A stretch of 64,000 nucleotides of DNA from contig OX393549.1 in assembly GCA_947650365.1 (NCBI GenBank), positions 89,355,156 to 89,419,155 on the forward strand, given 5' to 3'. Source of the DNA: Chamaelirium japonicum (taxonomy: Eukaryota; Streptophyta; Magnoliopsida; Liliales; Melanthiaceae). The position numbers were made by a program, and so were the translations under genes. Shown here one piece after another: positions 42,921 to 55,508 of the stretch (its first letter is position 1; each line of letters begins with the position of its first letter). The notes under the pieces are model-generated. The model ran no database searches. It saw only the letters and a program-made list of their open reading frames with translations, and was not told the DNA's origin.

Positions 42921-45700
42921 TTATTGGAGCCATGTATTTTTATTCTCTCTGTTACAACGGTGTTAGAGTAACAGGCTCCAATAGCTGATGTGATGATCAA
43001 TGATTAGACCATTCCAAACTGATGTAGGGCCTACAGTTCGGGCAGAGGGCCATCCACCTGTCTGGTTGCATGCTATCCGATGGTTGTGATTTGCCACTCT
43101 CTCGGCCTGCGTTACACCATAGGTTTGGACGTTGAACCCATAGGCCCACTTCTCTCTAGAAATTTGGATACCCCTCGAAATATTGTCACCCTAAAAATAT
43201 TATTGCCACCTTGAAATATTTTGCGTCGCCTCTGAATCTTTTGCATGCCCTCGAAATCTTATTGTCGAGTTGTGTTTGTCTGAGTGCCGATAGACACGAG
43301 CATTACTAGTGTATAATATTTACTGGTGCAATATACATAATGCGTCAGTGCCCATAACACAAGATTCCAGCACCAAACACTCATCAGGTATATTCAATAA
43401 TTAAAACTACTTTGAGTCAGGAAATAACTCACTAATTCAATTTTTTATCAGGGAATAACTCACCAAATTCATAAAGTCCAATATAAGACAACATGACGAT
43501 GTTTCTTTCTTATTATTATTAAAACAACTCTTAGTCATGAATATTAAAAATTAAAAATTAGTCAATAAAAAAAGAAACCAGTATCAAATCAAGCAGTTTC
43601 TTTCTTATTTGGTCCATTATCAGCTTATATTGTTCCAGTTTGATCTTCAATCTATTTACTTCATTTTGCAATTGATGTATAGCATCTCTATAAGTTCATT
43701 GATGTTTAATGAAGGAAAGTTGATTGCACCACATAAAGAATTTACACCAATTTACCTGCAATCAAGTTTATAAAAAAAAAGTTAATTTTAAAACTTATAA
43801 ATTTGTGAAGACAATTTTAAAGATAAAGCTATATCAACCTATGGTTGAGGGACATGAATAAAAATGTGTTTCAGGATTGTTGAATATGTTAGAAGTAAGT
43901 ATTTTGTAAAGGGAACCACTGCATGGACATCTTATAAGGGGATATGAACAAGAGTTTATGTTTTACCTATCTAAAATAAAGAGATAAATTTTATCTAAAA
44001 AAAATAATATAAAAATATATAATGTAAAAATAACTTAGGGTGATGAAGACCTTGTTTACTACGATATTTGATGAGGAGTAATGATAAAGAAGAAATTCTT
44101 TTGAATGAGAAAGAACTATGAAGAGCCATGTCTTATCCTTTTTTAATAGTATTTAATTCAGATGAGATATTTAACGCTCTTTGTTGAAGTCCAATAATAC
44201 ATTTATAGCTATTCCGATAGAATAAATTAATATATTTATTGCACAATTCACAATACACATGTACTAAATACACAAGGCGTTGCGCCTAATACACATGACG
44301 CATATAACACAAAGCGCCGATACCCAATAGACAAGAAAACTAATATATAATGTGCCGGCGCCCAATACACAAGACGCTCATAACATAAATTGTCGATACT
44401 CAATACACAAGAAACCCAATGCACAATATATCGGTGCCCAATACACAAGACACCGACGCCTATTGTAATAAAGTACAAAGTGTACAAAGTATATATTCAA
44501 CTCACCAAAATCATAAAATATAAAGTTTACAAAGTTAACATTCAACCAGTTCCATCAAAACTTATATTTAACAAGTTCAAGGAATAACTCGTTCAAAGTT
44601 TACATTGCTTCTTGTTCTGAATCAAAAAAGAAAGCCCAACAGTAACTCATATGTAAGTTTTCTTCTGATCGTAGTCATGTCATGTTGTGTGAAATCCACC
44701 TTAATGTTGGTCATGAAATACTTCACAAATGTTATCATGTAAACACCATAATCATACTTGAAATTTGGCATGAAAAATTACACGACTTTAAACTCAATAA
44801 TAATAGCATATAAATCAGAAAGAAAAAAAAAGTATATAATATATCTTCAAAACTTGTCCATTTATTTGAATTATTTATTCTTTTTTATTGTTTTGAGCAG
44901 TCCATACACTTCATTTGAAAGTAGTTTTATAGCCCAAACTATATAAAATAATTGGAAGATTGTATAAAAAGTTTTGATTGTTTTTTTGTACTTGTTGGAG
45001 AGGTTTTTGATTATAGAATCAACAACCACCATTATTTTATTTTGTATGTCTAATACCCCAAGTACCAGTGCTGTTGATTGTGACTAATTGAGATAACAAC
45101 ATATTTATAGTCACATATGTTAAAAATATTTTCGTCTGCATCTTTAACTTTATTATGTAAAATTGACTAAATTTTATATGGTGTTGGTCCATCCCACATG
45201 TATCTGAAACCTTTCTACATGTTCTTCTATTGTTTCAGACTTATTGGCATGAAAAAATTAAGTCAGAGTCACTTACATCACTTGCAACCGAAGTTTTTTG
45301 AACATACAAATCCTGTAAAAGATCAGGGTAAATTGAAACCAATTTAATTTGTCGTTTATCCTTACATTATAAACAAAGAAGATATGATTCAAAATATATT
45401 ATTATAAATTAAAAATATATAAATATAAAAATTATGAACTTATAAGTTATTTTTATTTCCATCGATAAACTCCAAAAATATTTTCCCTTTCTTGAATAGA
45501 TAGTTGCTTCATCGATTTTGCAAGGAGGATCTGTTTTTCTTCAATGAACACATCTTTCAGTTTTTTTCTTAGTATGATCTTTGCATGGTGATTTTAGATA
45601 TTGGCTTAGTTTTCTTTTTCTCTTTATCTTATCAACATCCTATAAATAGTTAAAAATATAAATTATTTTATAACAAATATTCATTAGTAAAGGTGCATAG
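42921..45700. other. AT-rich intergenic DNA with degenerate repeats
   Basis: Mostly very AT-rich with no coding domain. Patches of gcgc/gcc-centred repeats (43270-43370; 44230-44465, units like cgcccaatacacaaga) resemble those flanking the MULE and suggest other eroded elements. Confidence 0.5.
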
Positions 45701-46072
45701 GCATACTGTGTGGGGAAGAAATGTGGATCCTTCTTTGCACATCCGATGGTCAAGCGGAGCTTCGACCACTCTTCCACCGCTTTCCTGCTAGAACCTGCAA
45801 AAAGATCGAGGCTAACCTCCGAGCCAAGGCCCCTCCGACGCTCAAATCAGGGAAAGGAGAGAAGATGTGTGTGTGGTCGTGGGTCTCGGAAGCGAATTTC
45901 TCCCTACGATTTTGAATTGCTTACCTACCCATGAATGGGCGAGGTTTCTTTTATAGACTTATGTCTCTGCAATCGTTGCGGCCTATCCTCCGATTATCTC
46001 GGGTCAGCTATGGCGGATCCCCTTCGATCGGACACCATTCAAGCCTTTCTTTCTATGCTCACGTGAATTGTG
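45701..46072. other. Short unassigned segment
   Basis: More GC-balanced than its surroundings, with short overlapping frames (45710-45934). No domain and no repeat partner seen in the window. Confidence 0.3.
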
Positions 46073-46690
46073 TGTCACGTCCCATAAATCTAAAGACCGA
46101 TCCTTGGGATATGAGGTGACAAAAAAAAGAGATTTGGGTTAGGTCAAATAACTATGCCAATTGGGGTTCTCACAGGACTTCCTTAGTGTTTTCACACGTG
46201 GAAAAGAAGAAGGGAGAAAGAAAGATGGGGTCTTTTAAACTTGATTTTTATAATAACATTTTATTAGAAAGCAGAGAAAAGAAATTTTGTCAACGGAGAG
46301 AAATGTTAAGTCAGGCTCGACCTACAAAAGGGCTATCCTCTCAGTATGTGTGACTTGTAGGTGCCACTACATATTAACAGAAGTTCCTCTAAGTGAGCAC
46401 GACGCTCAAAACCCCGACGACAAACCAAAAAGTCTCACTCACTCCCTAACACTCGGGTGTACTAGTAAGAGGTTCTAGCCACTGGCTTGATTATTAGGTC
46501 TTTTAAGCACTTATATTTTCATGGTGATCTAGCCTAGGCTTGGGGCCTTGAGGAGAGGCATACCCAGAAAAATTCAACTATATCATTGCCACTAACAACT
46601 AAAGAACACTAAACTAGACTAAAGAACTTGTATTACAATCTATTACAATTACATCGTCTGAAAAGAAAAAGACTACAAGACTATGATTGT
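46073..46690 (-). mobile_element. 3' end of a Tekay/Del LTR, minus strand
   Basis: Read on the minus strand it follows the last roughly 600 bp of the B LTR (gtcctgtgagaaccccaatt, cctaacccaaatctc, ggatcggtctttagatt, gggacgtgaca), ending at 46073. The next bases do not contain the Met-tRNA primer site, so this is the outer end of a 3' or solo LTR. The other end fades out. Confidence 0.7.
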
Positions 46691-46949
46691 AGTGTTGATA
46701 CCAAAAGTATATGTGTATTATATATTCCAATGATTGTAGTGCCGATAACAAAAGTATAAAATTATATATATGTGTATAGGCGCTCATATACATGGATATA
46801 CCTTTTTGTATTGACACTGACAGTTGAATGCTTTTTGAATTTATAAGTTCTTGAATTTTGGTAATTACCCTACCGAGGGGGACACCCTTCGGCAGAACTA
46901 ATAAGGGCGATGCCCCTGATTTAGGCAAGGCTAATAATCAAAACTGATG

Positions 46950-47187
46950 ATTATGGTTTAGTCCGTAATGATTAGAATGAAAAATGGAAACCAAAACTCG
47001 TATTCGCGATGCAAGAATTTGGAGGTTCATCTCTATACTAATAATTATTAGACTTGATTCGTATGGTGTTATGTTAGTTGAGAGGGTAATATTGTGAGTG
47101 TTAGAGGATTAGAATTTTCTTTTGGTAAGATTTTTTTCAGTGGCTTGGCTTTTCAGTTGGCATATTAGTGAGGACCTTCGTACTCGT
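46950..47187 (+). mobile_element. Element G: Tekay-like internal 3' end, left part
   Basis: Similar to 6705-6945 of B (agtccgtaatgattagaatg, ggttcatctctat, gattcgtatggtgtt, agtgaggaccttcgtactcg). The similarity is cut at 47187 by element F and resumes at 53568. Confidence 0.75.
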
Positions 47188-48001
47188 TGTGTGTACCATA
47201 GCAAATAAAGAAAGGAAGAGCATCCAGAGACCCAGCCACGCATCTCGCACCGGCCATGCGTCTCACCTTGGTCGCACGTTTTGACCAGGCCCCGCGTCGA
47301 CGCGCGTTTCGCCTCGGTTGCTCTACTCGATAGGTAGGTCGACCTGTAAGACTTGGCTTGTCAAGGCATAAATGTATCAGAGGGGGACTCCGCTTTCTCC
47401 ACACTAAGGCAGTTCCGATATTCACGCGAAGAGTTGGCACAAAGTCACACACCAAGATTATGCGACAATTATTTATGAGAATCTCGGTTGGGCGACGGTT
47501 ACGGGAAGAAGCCCACGTCTCGAGGTTCCAGGCCGACCAATATGGCAAGCAACACCCCCTGTCATGACTACCAAGCGCTTGCCAGACGACACGTCGTCCA
47601 GATACAAGTAGTTACACAGATCGCGGGAGCACGCCATCGATGCCGCACGGAGGGTAACAACTGTCACCTAGCAGCACTATAAATTGGGACCTACCCCCTC
47701 AGAGATATGGATCCGAATTCTGGAAGGGAGAAGTGCTGCCCATTACAATCCTGAGTTTTCGGAGCTAAAGAGAGAGAAAGAGACTTGAGAGGTCGACATT
47801 TGGATGGCCAGTCCTCTCTGGGTGTAATCGGGTCAGGGTGAGCACTTGTAATATGTTTGGCTTATTAGTGCATTATCGCTCCTCCCCATGGTTTTTTTTC
47901 CTTCGACGTTGAGAAGGGGTGAAAATTCGGTCCACTTCGTTCCTTAGTTTGTTAGATTGTGCTTGCCAACCGAACCACCCAATTCTAGAAAACCCCCCAT
48001 A
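47188..48001 (+). repeat. Left LTR of F (short form)
   Basis: 814 bp. Only about 110 bp (47222-47332) correspond to the minisatellite. TATA-like actataaattggg near 47677. Confidence 0.85.
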
Positions 48002-48005
48002 ATCT

Positions 48006-48023
48006 TGGCGTCCTCTGTGGGAT
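48006..48023 (+). promoter_or_regulatory. Primer binding site of F
   Basis: tggcgtcctctgtgggat, four bases after the LTR end, the usual place. The tRNA was not identified. Confidence 0.6.
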
Positions 48024-48264
48024 CAGTCTTCGAGACTTCCTACTAGAATTCTTGACTGTCGACCAGTGGGTGTCGATCGGTCAGCCATTCCATCCCATTG
48101 TAGGCTCGGGCGTCCGACCTGCAATATCTCGAGTCTACCGACCAGTCAACCCGTGGATGTCGATCTACCAGTAATTTCCCGAAGTCTACCAACCAGTCGA
48201 CCAGTGGGTGTCGACCGACCAGTAATCTCAGCATTCATTACCATGACCACACGGTTGAAGAGTA

Positions 48265-50070
48265 ATGGTAGGTGGACCATACCACACTCGTTTGACCTCG
48301 CAGCTCCAATCCAACGCGATTGTGCCCGGTGAAGTTGGCAATGCCGGACTCCTCGCTCAACATCTTCTCAACTCGGAGCACACCACCCCACCAGCAAACA
48401 CCATACTGGGGGTCGAGGAGTCAAGCCAAGCTTCGGTAGTGGTCTTGGCAACTCAAGTAGGGGGTCTATCTAAGGCCTTCCTCATGACAATGATGGCTTT
48501 ACAACAAAGTCATAGCAGTTCAGTTACAAATAATTCAATGTGACGACGATGAACTTCGTAGCATCATTCAATCACATCCGTTAGGGATCAAGGTAACCCA
48601 ATTACCAACAGTCCCGCGTATCAAGCACCGCATGTTCAGCAAGACAGATTGGTCAATGAGCTACCAAGTACCAACAACCAACCCGCCAAGACCAGTAGGG
48701 GGTCAACACCAAAGCAGATTTAGCCCAACTGACTCGTACCTCAATATCGACTAGACATAACCAAGGCCGTCAAGAAACTCCTGACTGGCCGAGTGTCAGG
48801 ACTCGACTGGGGTCACGCAGAGGTCGGTCCGCTGTTTTGCATCATCACCACTCGAGATCCGGCTCAACCGAGTCTCGGGTCCTAGCATATGGAGAAGACC
48901 GTCGCCATGGACCCCACGAGAATCGTCACTCATCACTCGCCAGTGTGCGATCGGTGTGGGATATCTATAGAGGAAACGTGCAAGACCGGCTCAATAGGTC
49001 AGTTCAAGATCGTCTAGGAGGTTACACCGAGCGAGTGCATGATCACTGGGGGCCTCGCATCCCAGATCACCTGGAGGAGGTTGCAATTAAGGGGGCTGAT
49101 CGGTCACTCATCATCACGGACCTCTTAAGATGCCATTCCTGCGAGTCTGAAATCCACCTCGCCTATCGAAGTTTGAGGGGACTAAGGACCACGTTGATCA
49201 CGTGCTTGCTTTCTGGGATGCCCTGGTCCCCTATGAAGAAGACCATATCCTTTGTCGAACCTTCGCTAATAGCTTGTCGGGAACACCGCTCGAGTAGTTC
49301 CACAAGCTCAGACCTTCATCAATTTCCTTCTTCAAGGAGTTAAGCACGCGATTCATTGACCAATACCACTGCAACCGACGGGAGCTGAAGACCTTGGAGT
49401 CACTCTTTGGAGTGTGCATGACTCAGATGGAAACTTTAAGGCAATTCTACCATAGGTTTAGGACTGAATACCTGAGCTTGGTAGATACTGATGGACAAGA
49501 CCTTATGGTGGTAGCGGTCTTCAAGAATTCGGTACTGCCTAACCAATTAGTTAGCGCCTCACTCATCAAGCGACCGCTCGAAACAATCGACAAACTATTC
49601 CGGAGGGTAGAGAAATACATCAATTTCGAAGATGCCGAGTGAAAGCGAAAGACTAAAAACATAGGTGACCATCAGTCTGCCTTTAATCGATCAGTAGCTG
49701 CAAGGAATGTGGAAAATCAATCAGGCAAGTCGACACAGCACGACGCAAAGCACTAAAAGCGGGGTGATGGCAACCAGACACCCTACACTCTATGGAACCG
49801 GGACTTCACGGTGCTAAACATGCCAATTGACGAGGTCTTCGAGATCATCAAGAAAGAGCAGTACTTTCGTAGGGCACCGTCAATGCATCCAGCAGAGAGG
49901 GGCTCGTAAGACCTATCTCATTACTGTGACAACCACATGGAGCACGGACATACCACACTGCAGTGTCAAGCATTGCAGAATCACATCAAGGACCTTATTG
50001 AAGCAGACTATCTCAACTAGTTCATTGACCATCCCCGACGCATGACCCACGGGCTAACTGATTACTAGTA
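48265..50070 (+). pseudogene. gag: Broken Gag of element F
   Basis: Best part at 49394-49642: a Gag-core C-terminal segment with ESLFGVCMTQMETLRQFYHR, DLMVVAVFKNSVLPNQL and PLETIDKLFRRVEKYINFEDAE, which follows the Tat-type Gag pattern. Upstream frames 48265-48543 and 48837-49343 are further fragments. Stops and shifts separate them. A knuckle-like His/Cys region may follow near 49925-49980. Confidence 0.65.
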
Positions 50071-50662
50071 CTTGTAGCCTCCCGGGCCTAAGAATGTAAT
50101 GGCATGATGCCTTTAATGGGATAATTCAAATCCTCATTTTATCAATGGAGACTCTATGCAAAAATTCATTGTCCAAGATCTTCTACGAACAAGACTCATA
50201 GCAATATGAGTAAGTTGGGGGTGGTGAAGGATCGAGAAGACCTACCATGAGCGAAATCATCCATCCTCAAGCCAAAAGTCTCCTCCGAGAACACTTGACC
50301 CCCCACGAGTTGGGTCAAGACGAAAATCTCCCCCAAAAAGACCCGATTGGCTGAAGTTGAAGAGTCGGTAGGGCGAAAGACCGACAGGTCAAAAGACACA
50401 ATGCTGAGTATAACCGGCCGGTACTTTCTTCCCTCAGGCGATGGGGGTAAATCTTAAATGCCAACTGGTCAACATACTCAAGAGGGAGTATGACCGACAG
50501 GTGAAAAGTCTAGGTGATATATAACACCCTAAAGTGGGTTCTATCGCTCGACGGGATCAAATACCAAAGGATGATAAAGACCAACCGATCGAAAGTCTCG
50601 ATAAGGAGTACGACTGGTCGGTGAAAATGCCCGAGGTGAAACACTCCTTATCGTGTAAAGAC

Positions 50663-51251
50663 TAGGGATGGCAACGGGTCGGGTTTGGGGCGGGTCGGCC
50701 CTATCCCGAACCCGCCCCATTATATTTTATCCCGCCCATACCCGTCCCAAACCCGTGTCGGGTTTTGAGGGTAATTCCTAAACCTGTCCCAATTAGCATT
50801 GAAAAAACCCGTGCCCGCCCCGCCCCGCCCCGTTTATGCATTGCGGGTCGGGTCGGGTTCACCAAAACTGCATATTTAGCTTCTTGGACCCACCTAATTG
50901 CAGCTCTACATGGAGAAGAATATTGAGTAAAAATTCTGATAAGCTAAGAGCAATAGTAAGCATACTCATCAAAGGTATGCTTACTATTGGATGGAAGCAT
51001 ACTCATTAAAGGTATGCTTACTCATCAAAGGTATGCTTACTCATCAAAAACTCATATGATAGCCTGATAGGTTATATACCCGGGTCGGGTCGGGGCGGTT
51101 GGAGTAAAACCCGAACCCGACCCGAACCCGACCGGGTTTTAAATGCAAATCCCAAACCCGTCCCAAACCCGTTTTTGAGCATCCCAAACCCGTCCCAATA
51201 GGGTCGGGTCGGGTCGGGTAGCCCGATAAACCCGAATAATTGCCATCCCTA
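50663..51251. mobile_element. Second hAT-type MITE with CCCGAACCCG arrays
   Basis: 589 bp, tagggatggcaacggg to attgccatcccta, with the perfect 8-bp duplication gtaaagac at 50655-50662 and 51252-51259. The interior has gggtcggg and acccg units, and near 50960-51045 a tandem gcatactcatcaaaggtat repeat. Same design as the element at 31014-31508. Confidence 0.92.
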
Positions 51252-51431
51252 GTAAAGACCAATCCGCAGTAAAGACTGACTAGTCGAAAGACACGACAAT
51301 GAGTACGACTGGTCAGTGAAGATGTACGAAAGGTAAAACACATAAGACCAATCCACAGTAAAGACTGACTAGTCAAAAGACTCAACAAGGAGTACGACAG
51401 GTCAGTTAAAATGTGCGAAAGGTGAAACACC

Positions 51432-51655
51432 AAAGTCTCCTTCTGGAGCACTTAACCCCCCACGAGTTGGGTCGATCCAAAAGCCTCCTCCGGGAGCATT
51501 TGATCCCCTACGAGTTGGGTCAAGCCAAACGCCTCCTCTGGGACCACTTGATCCCCCACGAGTTGGATCAAGACAAAAACCTCCTCCGAGAGCACTTGCC
51601 ACCCATGAGTTAGGTTAAGCCAAAAGCCTCTTCCGGGAGCACTTGACCCCCCCAT
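51432..51655 (+). repeat. 54-bp tandem repeat in F, about 4-5 copies
   Basis: Units caaaagcctcctccgggagc + acttgacccccacgagttggg + tcaag. Single or diverged units also occur at 50265-50340. Confidence 0.85.
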
Positions 51656-51929
51656 AGTAAGAGTAAAGGCCTAATAGCAGAAAAAGACCAACCAATCGAA
51701 AGACTCGACCAGGAGTATGATCGGTCGGTGAAAAGGACCTGGAAGGTGAAACACGCACTAAAGACTGATTATTCGAAAGAACTAGCACGGAGTTCGACCA
51801 GTTGATGAAACACTTGAAAGGGTGCACAAAAGAAGAAATGGTCAAGTACTTAGAACTAGCAAGTTGGGCGAGTGCGAGAAATAGTCTCGAACGGCCGGAC
51901 TAAGAGACTGACCGATCAAGAGGGGGTAT

Positions 51930-53567
51930 TGTATATACCTTAGCAATATAGAAGGGGAGAGCCTCTAGAGACCCGGCCACACGTCTTGCACCAGCCGCGC
52001 GTCTCACCTCAGTGGCACGTTTTGACTCGGCCCCGCATCTCGATTGGTCGTGCGTCTCACCTCGGTTGCACATCTCACCTCGACCGTACAATTCGTCTCA
52101 CCTCGACCGCGCGTCTCATCTCGCCTCGGCCGTGTGTCTCGCCTCGACCACACATCTTGCCTCGGTCGTGTGTCTCACCTCGGTCGCGCATCTCATCTTG
52201 CCTTGGCCGCGCATCTTGCCCCAGCCGCGTGTCTCGTATTGGTCACACATCTCACCTCAGCCGCACATCTCATCTTGCCTCGGCCGCGTGTCTTGTCTCG
52301 CCTCGGTCGCACATCTCGCCCTAGCTGCACATCTCGCTTCGACCAGTCGCGTATCTTGTCTCGACCGCGCGTCTCGTCTCGCCTCGATTGCGCATCTCAT
52401 CTTGGCCGTGCAACTGACCCCGGTCGTGTGTCACGCGTTGATCGTGCATCTCGCCTCGACCGCGCATCTTATCTCAGTGGTGCGTCTCGCCCCGGCCGCA
52501 TGTCTCGCCTCGACCGTGCATCTTGCCTCAACCGACCGTGCGTCTCGCCTCGGTTGCACATCTTGCCTCGGCCGTGCATCTCATCTTGGTCATGCGTCTC
52601 GCCTCGGCCACGCATCTTATCTCAACCGCGCATCTTGACCCGGTCGTGTGTCTCGCCTTGGCTGCCCGTCTAGCCTCGATCGACCGCATGTCTTGTCTCG
52701 CTTCGGCCGTGTATCTTGCCTCGGCCGCGCGTCTCATCTTGCCTTGGCCGCGTATCTCGCCCCGGCCACGCGTCTTGTTTTGCCTCGGCAGAACATCTCG
52801 TCTCACCTCGACCGCGCATCTCACCTCACCCTTGCGTCTCGTCTCGCCTTGGCCACACATCTTGCCCAGCCGCACGTCTCGCCTCGGTAGGTCGATCTGT
52901 AAGACTTGGCTTGTCAAAGCACAAATGTATCAAAGGGGAACTTCACTTTCTCCGCACTAAGGCAGTTCCGATATTTACGCGAAGAGTTGACACAAAGTCG
53001 CACACCAAGATTGTGCGACAGTTATTTTTGAGAATCTCGGTTGGGCGACGATTACGGGAAGACAGCCCACACCCCGAGGTTCCCAGCCGACCAGTATGGC
53101 AGGTAACACCCCCTATCATAACTACCGAGTGCCTGTCAGATGACACGTTGCCCTGATGTAGGCAGTTACACAGATCGCGGGATCACGCCATCGATGCCAC
53201 CCTGCACGGAGGGCAACAACTATCACCTAGCAGCACTATAAATTTGAAACTACCCCCTTAAAGGAATGGATCCGAATTCTAGAGGGGGAAGTGTTGCCCA
53301 TTGTATTCCTGAATTTTCGGAGCTAGAGAGAGAGAAAGAGACTTGAGAGGTCGACATTTGGGAGGCGGTCCTCTCTGGGTGTAATCTGGTCAGGGTGAGC
53401 GCTTGTAATCTATTTGGCTTATTAGTGCATTCTCGCTCCTTCCCGTGGTTTTTTCCCCTTCAACGTTGAGAAGGGATTTTTTCCACTTAAATCTGGTCCA
53501 CTTCGTTCCTTGGTTTGTTAGATTGTGCTTGCCAACCGAACCACCCAATTCCAGAAAACCCCCCACA
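51930..53567 (+). repeat. Right LTR of F (expanded form)
   Basis: 1638 bp, almost exactly twice the left LTR. The extra length lies in the minisatellite 51964-52885; the remainder aligns with the left LTR, including actataaatt near 53233. Confidence 0.88.
51964..52885 (+). repeat. 18-bp minisatellite expanded inside an LTR
   Basis: Units of the type ccgcgcgtctcgcctcgg with 23-bp variants carrying an extra ctcat or tctcg. About 48 copies here against about 5 at 47222-47332. The unit is a multiple of three, so long frames with a 6-residue period arise in all phases; none is a gene. Confidence 0.9.
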
Positions 53568-54126
53568 CTTGTTATAGGTAACTTTCATTTGTTATAGTCT
53601 TTCTTTGTTTTAGTAGTAGATGTTGGTAGAGCGTTACCCTCGGTTTTAGTAGTTGAATTTTCGGGATGAAAATTTTAATAAGGTGGGTAGGATGTTATAA
53701 TCGTTACTCCTAAGTTCTTTTTCGCTAAGGGCACCCTGGTGACTTTATTAAATTATTAGCACTGCTGTAGAATAAATAAATATAATTTTATTATCGATTT
53801 TATTGAATAATTTTTGTGGCTTATGCGATACACATAGTTGGACTTTGTTGGACCGGACGATGGGTCCCAGGTCCGGGTCGCGAGGCGACATGAACTATGT
53901 TGGTTGTCGTTGTGGTTCCGTGCATGTGTATAGTAGTACACAATGAACATAAGTTATTTAGTTAATAATGTAATTGTTATTTTAAAAGGTTGATTGGACC
54001 GACGAGGTTCGCATGCCGCAGGTCATGGCATAACGCGAGTTCGAGTGCGGATCGAGCAAACCGCTAGCGTGTCTCAGCGCGATGCGGGTCCGAGCACGAG
54101 TCGTGCTTGACTGCTTTTAAGAGTGT

Positions 54127-54127
<1 letters not shown>
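53568..54127 (+). mobile_element. Element G: internal end and truncated LTR, right part
   Basis: 53568-53692 resumes the B-like internal end (gttgaattttcgggatgaaa, aataaggtgggtagga). An LTR start tgttataatcg follows at 53693. The LTR runs about 435 bp and is lost in the TA repeat. Confidence 0.75.
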
Positions 54128-54256
<129 letters not shown>

Positions 54257-54260
54257 AATA

Positions 54261-54394
54261 CTATAATGCGGCATGCGGTAAGTGCGACACTGTACCACAG
54301 TCGTCTGATGCACTGCTGCGTGCATGTGATGCATGCAGCACGCGCATCAGACGGCTGCGGTGCAGTGCCGCACGTACCGCATGCCGCATTATAG
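54261..54394. mobile_element. 134-bp near-perfect hairpin (foldback MITE)
   Basis: Arms of about 66 bp, beginning ctataatgcggcatgcggta and ending in its reverse complement, with almost no loop (centre tgcatgtgatgcatgca). Arm mismatches are nearly all C/T or G/A. Followed at 54393-54422 by the palindrome agcatgtccctatata / tatagggacatgct, probably the end of a related copy. Confidence 0.75.
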
Positions 54395-54799
54395 CATGTC
54401 CCTATATATATAGGGACATGCTTTTTTTTTGAACAAGGGGTGTGGCCTTGCTTTAGGCATAGTACCTTTTGAGGTACTTGCCGTTGATAGGGCCGAGCGT
54501 CAGCCCTTCTGGCGTGGTGAGGAGATAGGCGCCGTTGGAGTAGACTTCCTTGACGGAATGCGGGCCATCCCACTTGGCATCAAATTTCTTCCCTCCTCGA
54601 TGCGAGAGAATGATGGGGCGTTTGACCGCCAGCACCAGTTCCCCTATCTGGAATGATCGAGGACGAATCTTCTTGTTGAAGGCGCGAAAGAGCCTGGCCT
54701 GATAACACTCCAGACGCTGTTGAGCTTCGAGGCGTCTTTCATCCAGTGCTTCCAATTCTGCTAGACGGAGCTGGGCGTTGTTGTCGCTGGTGAGGCCTT

Positions 54800-55508
54800 C
54801 CTGGACCGCTATCCTGAGTGACGGGATCTGGAGCTCGAGCGGAAGAACGGCTTCCACACCATAGATGAGGGAATACGACGTTGCTTGTGTCGGCGTGCGG
54901 AAGGACGTTCGGTAAGCCCATAGTGCTTCGCCCATGCGTTCGTGCCAATCTTTCTTTGTCTTCGAGACGGTTTTCTCCAGCAGCTTGCACAGAGTCTTGT
55001 TGAAGGCTTCTGCTAGACCGTTGGCCGGAGCATTGTACATCGTCGAACAATTCTGCTTAATGTTGTACAATGCGCAGAACTGGCTGACGGCAGCATTTTT
55101 GAACTGCTTCCCGTTATCTGTTACGATGTAGCGGGGGACTCCATAGCGGAAGATGATGTCATTCTGGATAAAGCTGATGACGGAGTACTTTGTAACTTCC
55201 CACAACGGTATTGCTTCAGCCCACTTGGAGAAGTAGTCCGTTGCCGCCAAAATGTAGAGATGTTGCTTGGATGATTTGGGCAGAGGACCGACGATATCGA
55301 GACCCCATCCGTCGAAGGGCCAAGATGCGATGGTTGGGTGTAAAGGCTCCGGAGGTTGATGTATGTAGTCCCCGTGCATCTGGCAAGCTTGACATCTTCT
55401 CGCGTACTCCAAGCTGTCCTTGATCATGGTAGGCCAGTAGTATCCCATCCTCCTGACGCGAAAGTGAAGCTTCGGATCGGACTGGTGCGATCCACAGATT
55501 CCAGCGTG
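54800..55508 (-). other. Integrase domain of C
   Basis: HAGICGSH then CQAC as the HHCC zinc site. Catalytic core GLDIVGPL, VTDNGKQF and GLAEAFNK, with 35 residues between the second Asp and the Glu. The C-terminal domain follows (GELVLAVKRP, KFDAKWDGP). No chromodomain. Confidence 0.9.

Larger units (their letters stand above)
50071..51929 (+). other. Non-coding internal 3' part of F
   Basis: No pol. Contains scattered units of gaccgacaggtcaaaag and cccacgagttgggtcaaga, a hAT MITE (50663-51251), a 54-bp repeat (51432-51655) and the purine tract before the right LTR. Confidence 0.7.
47188..53567 (+). mobile_element. Element F: gag-only Tat-like retrotransposon
   Basis: LTRs at 47188-48001 (814 bp) and 51930-53567 (1638 bp) start tgt(g/a)t(g/a)tacc and end accccccA(t/c)A. 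The primer site tggcgtcctctgtgggat starts a few bases after the left LTR, and a purine tract (aagagggggtat) precedes the right one. Flanking five bases are ctcgt (47183-47187) and cttgt (53568-53572), one mismatch. Sequence of G joins across it. The internal region holds a broken Gag and several repeats but no protease or pol. Confidence 0.85.

Noticed and set aside
51432..51655. Regular repeats that might suggest a CRISPR array (also 24389-24520)
   Set aside because: They are head-to-tail tandem repeats without unique spacers, in a plant genome.
52012..53156. Long frames of 145-209 codons with a 6-residue period
   Set aside because: By-products of the 18-bp minisatellite in all phases.
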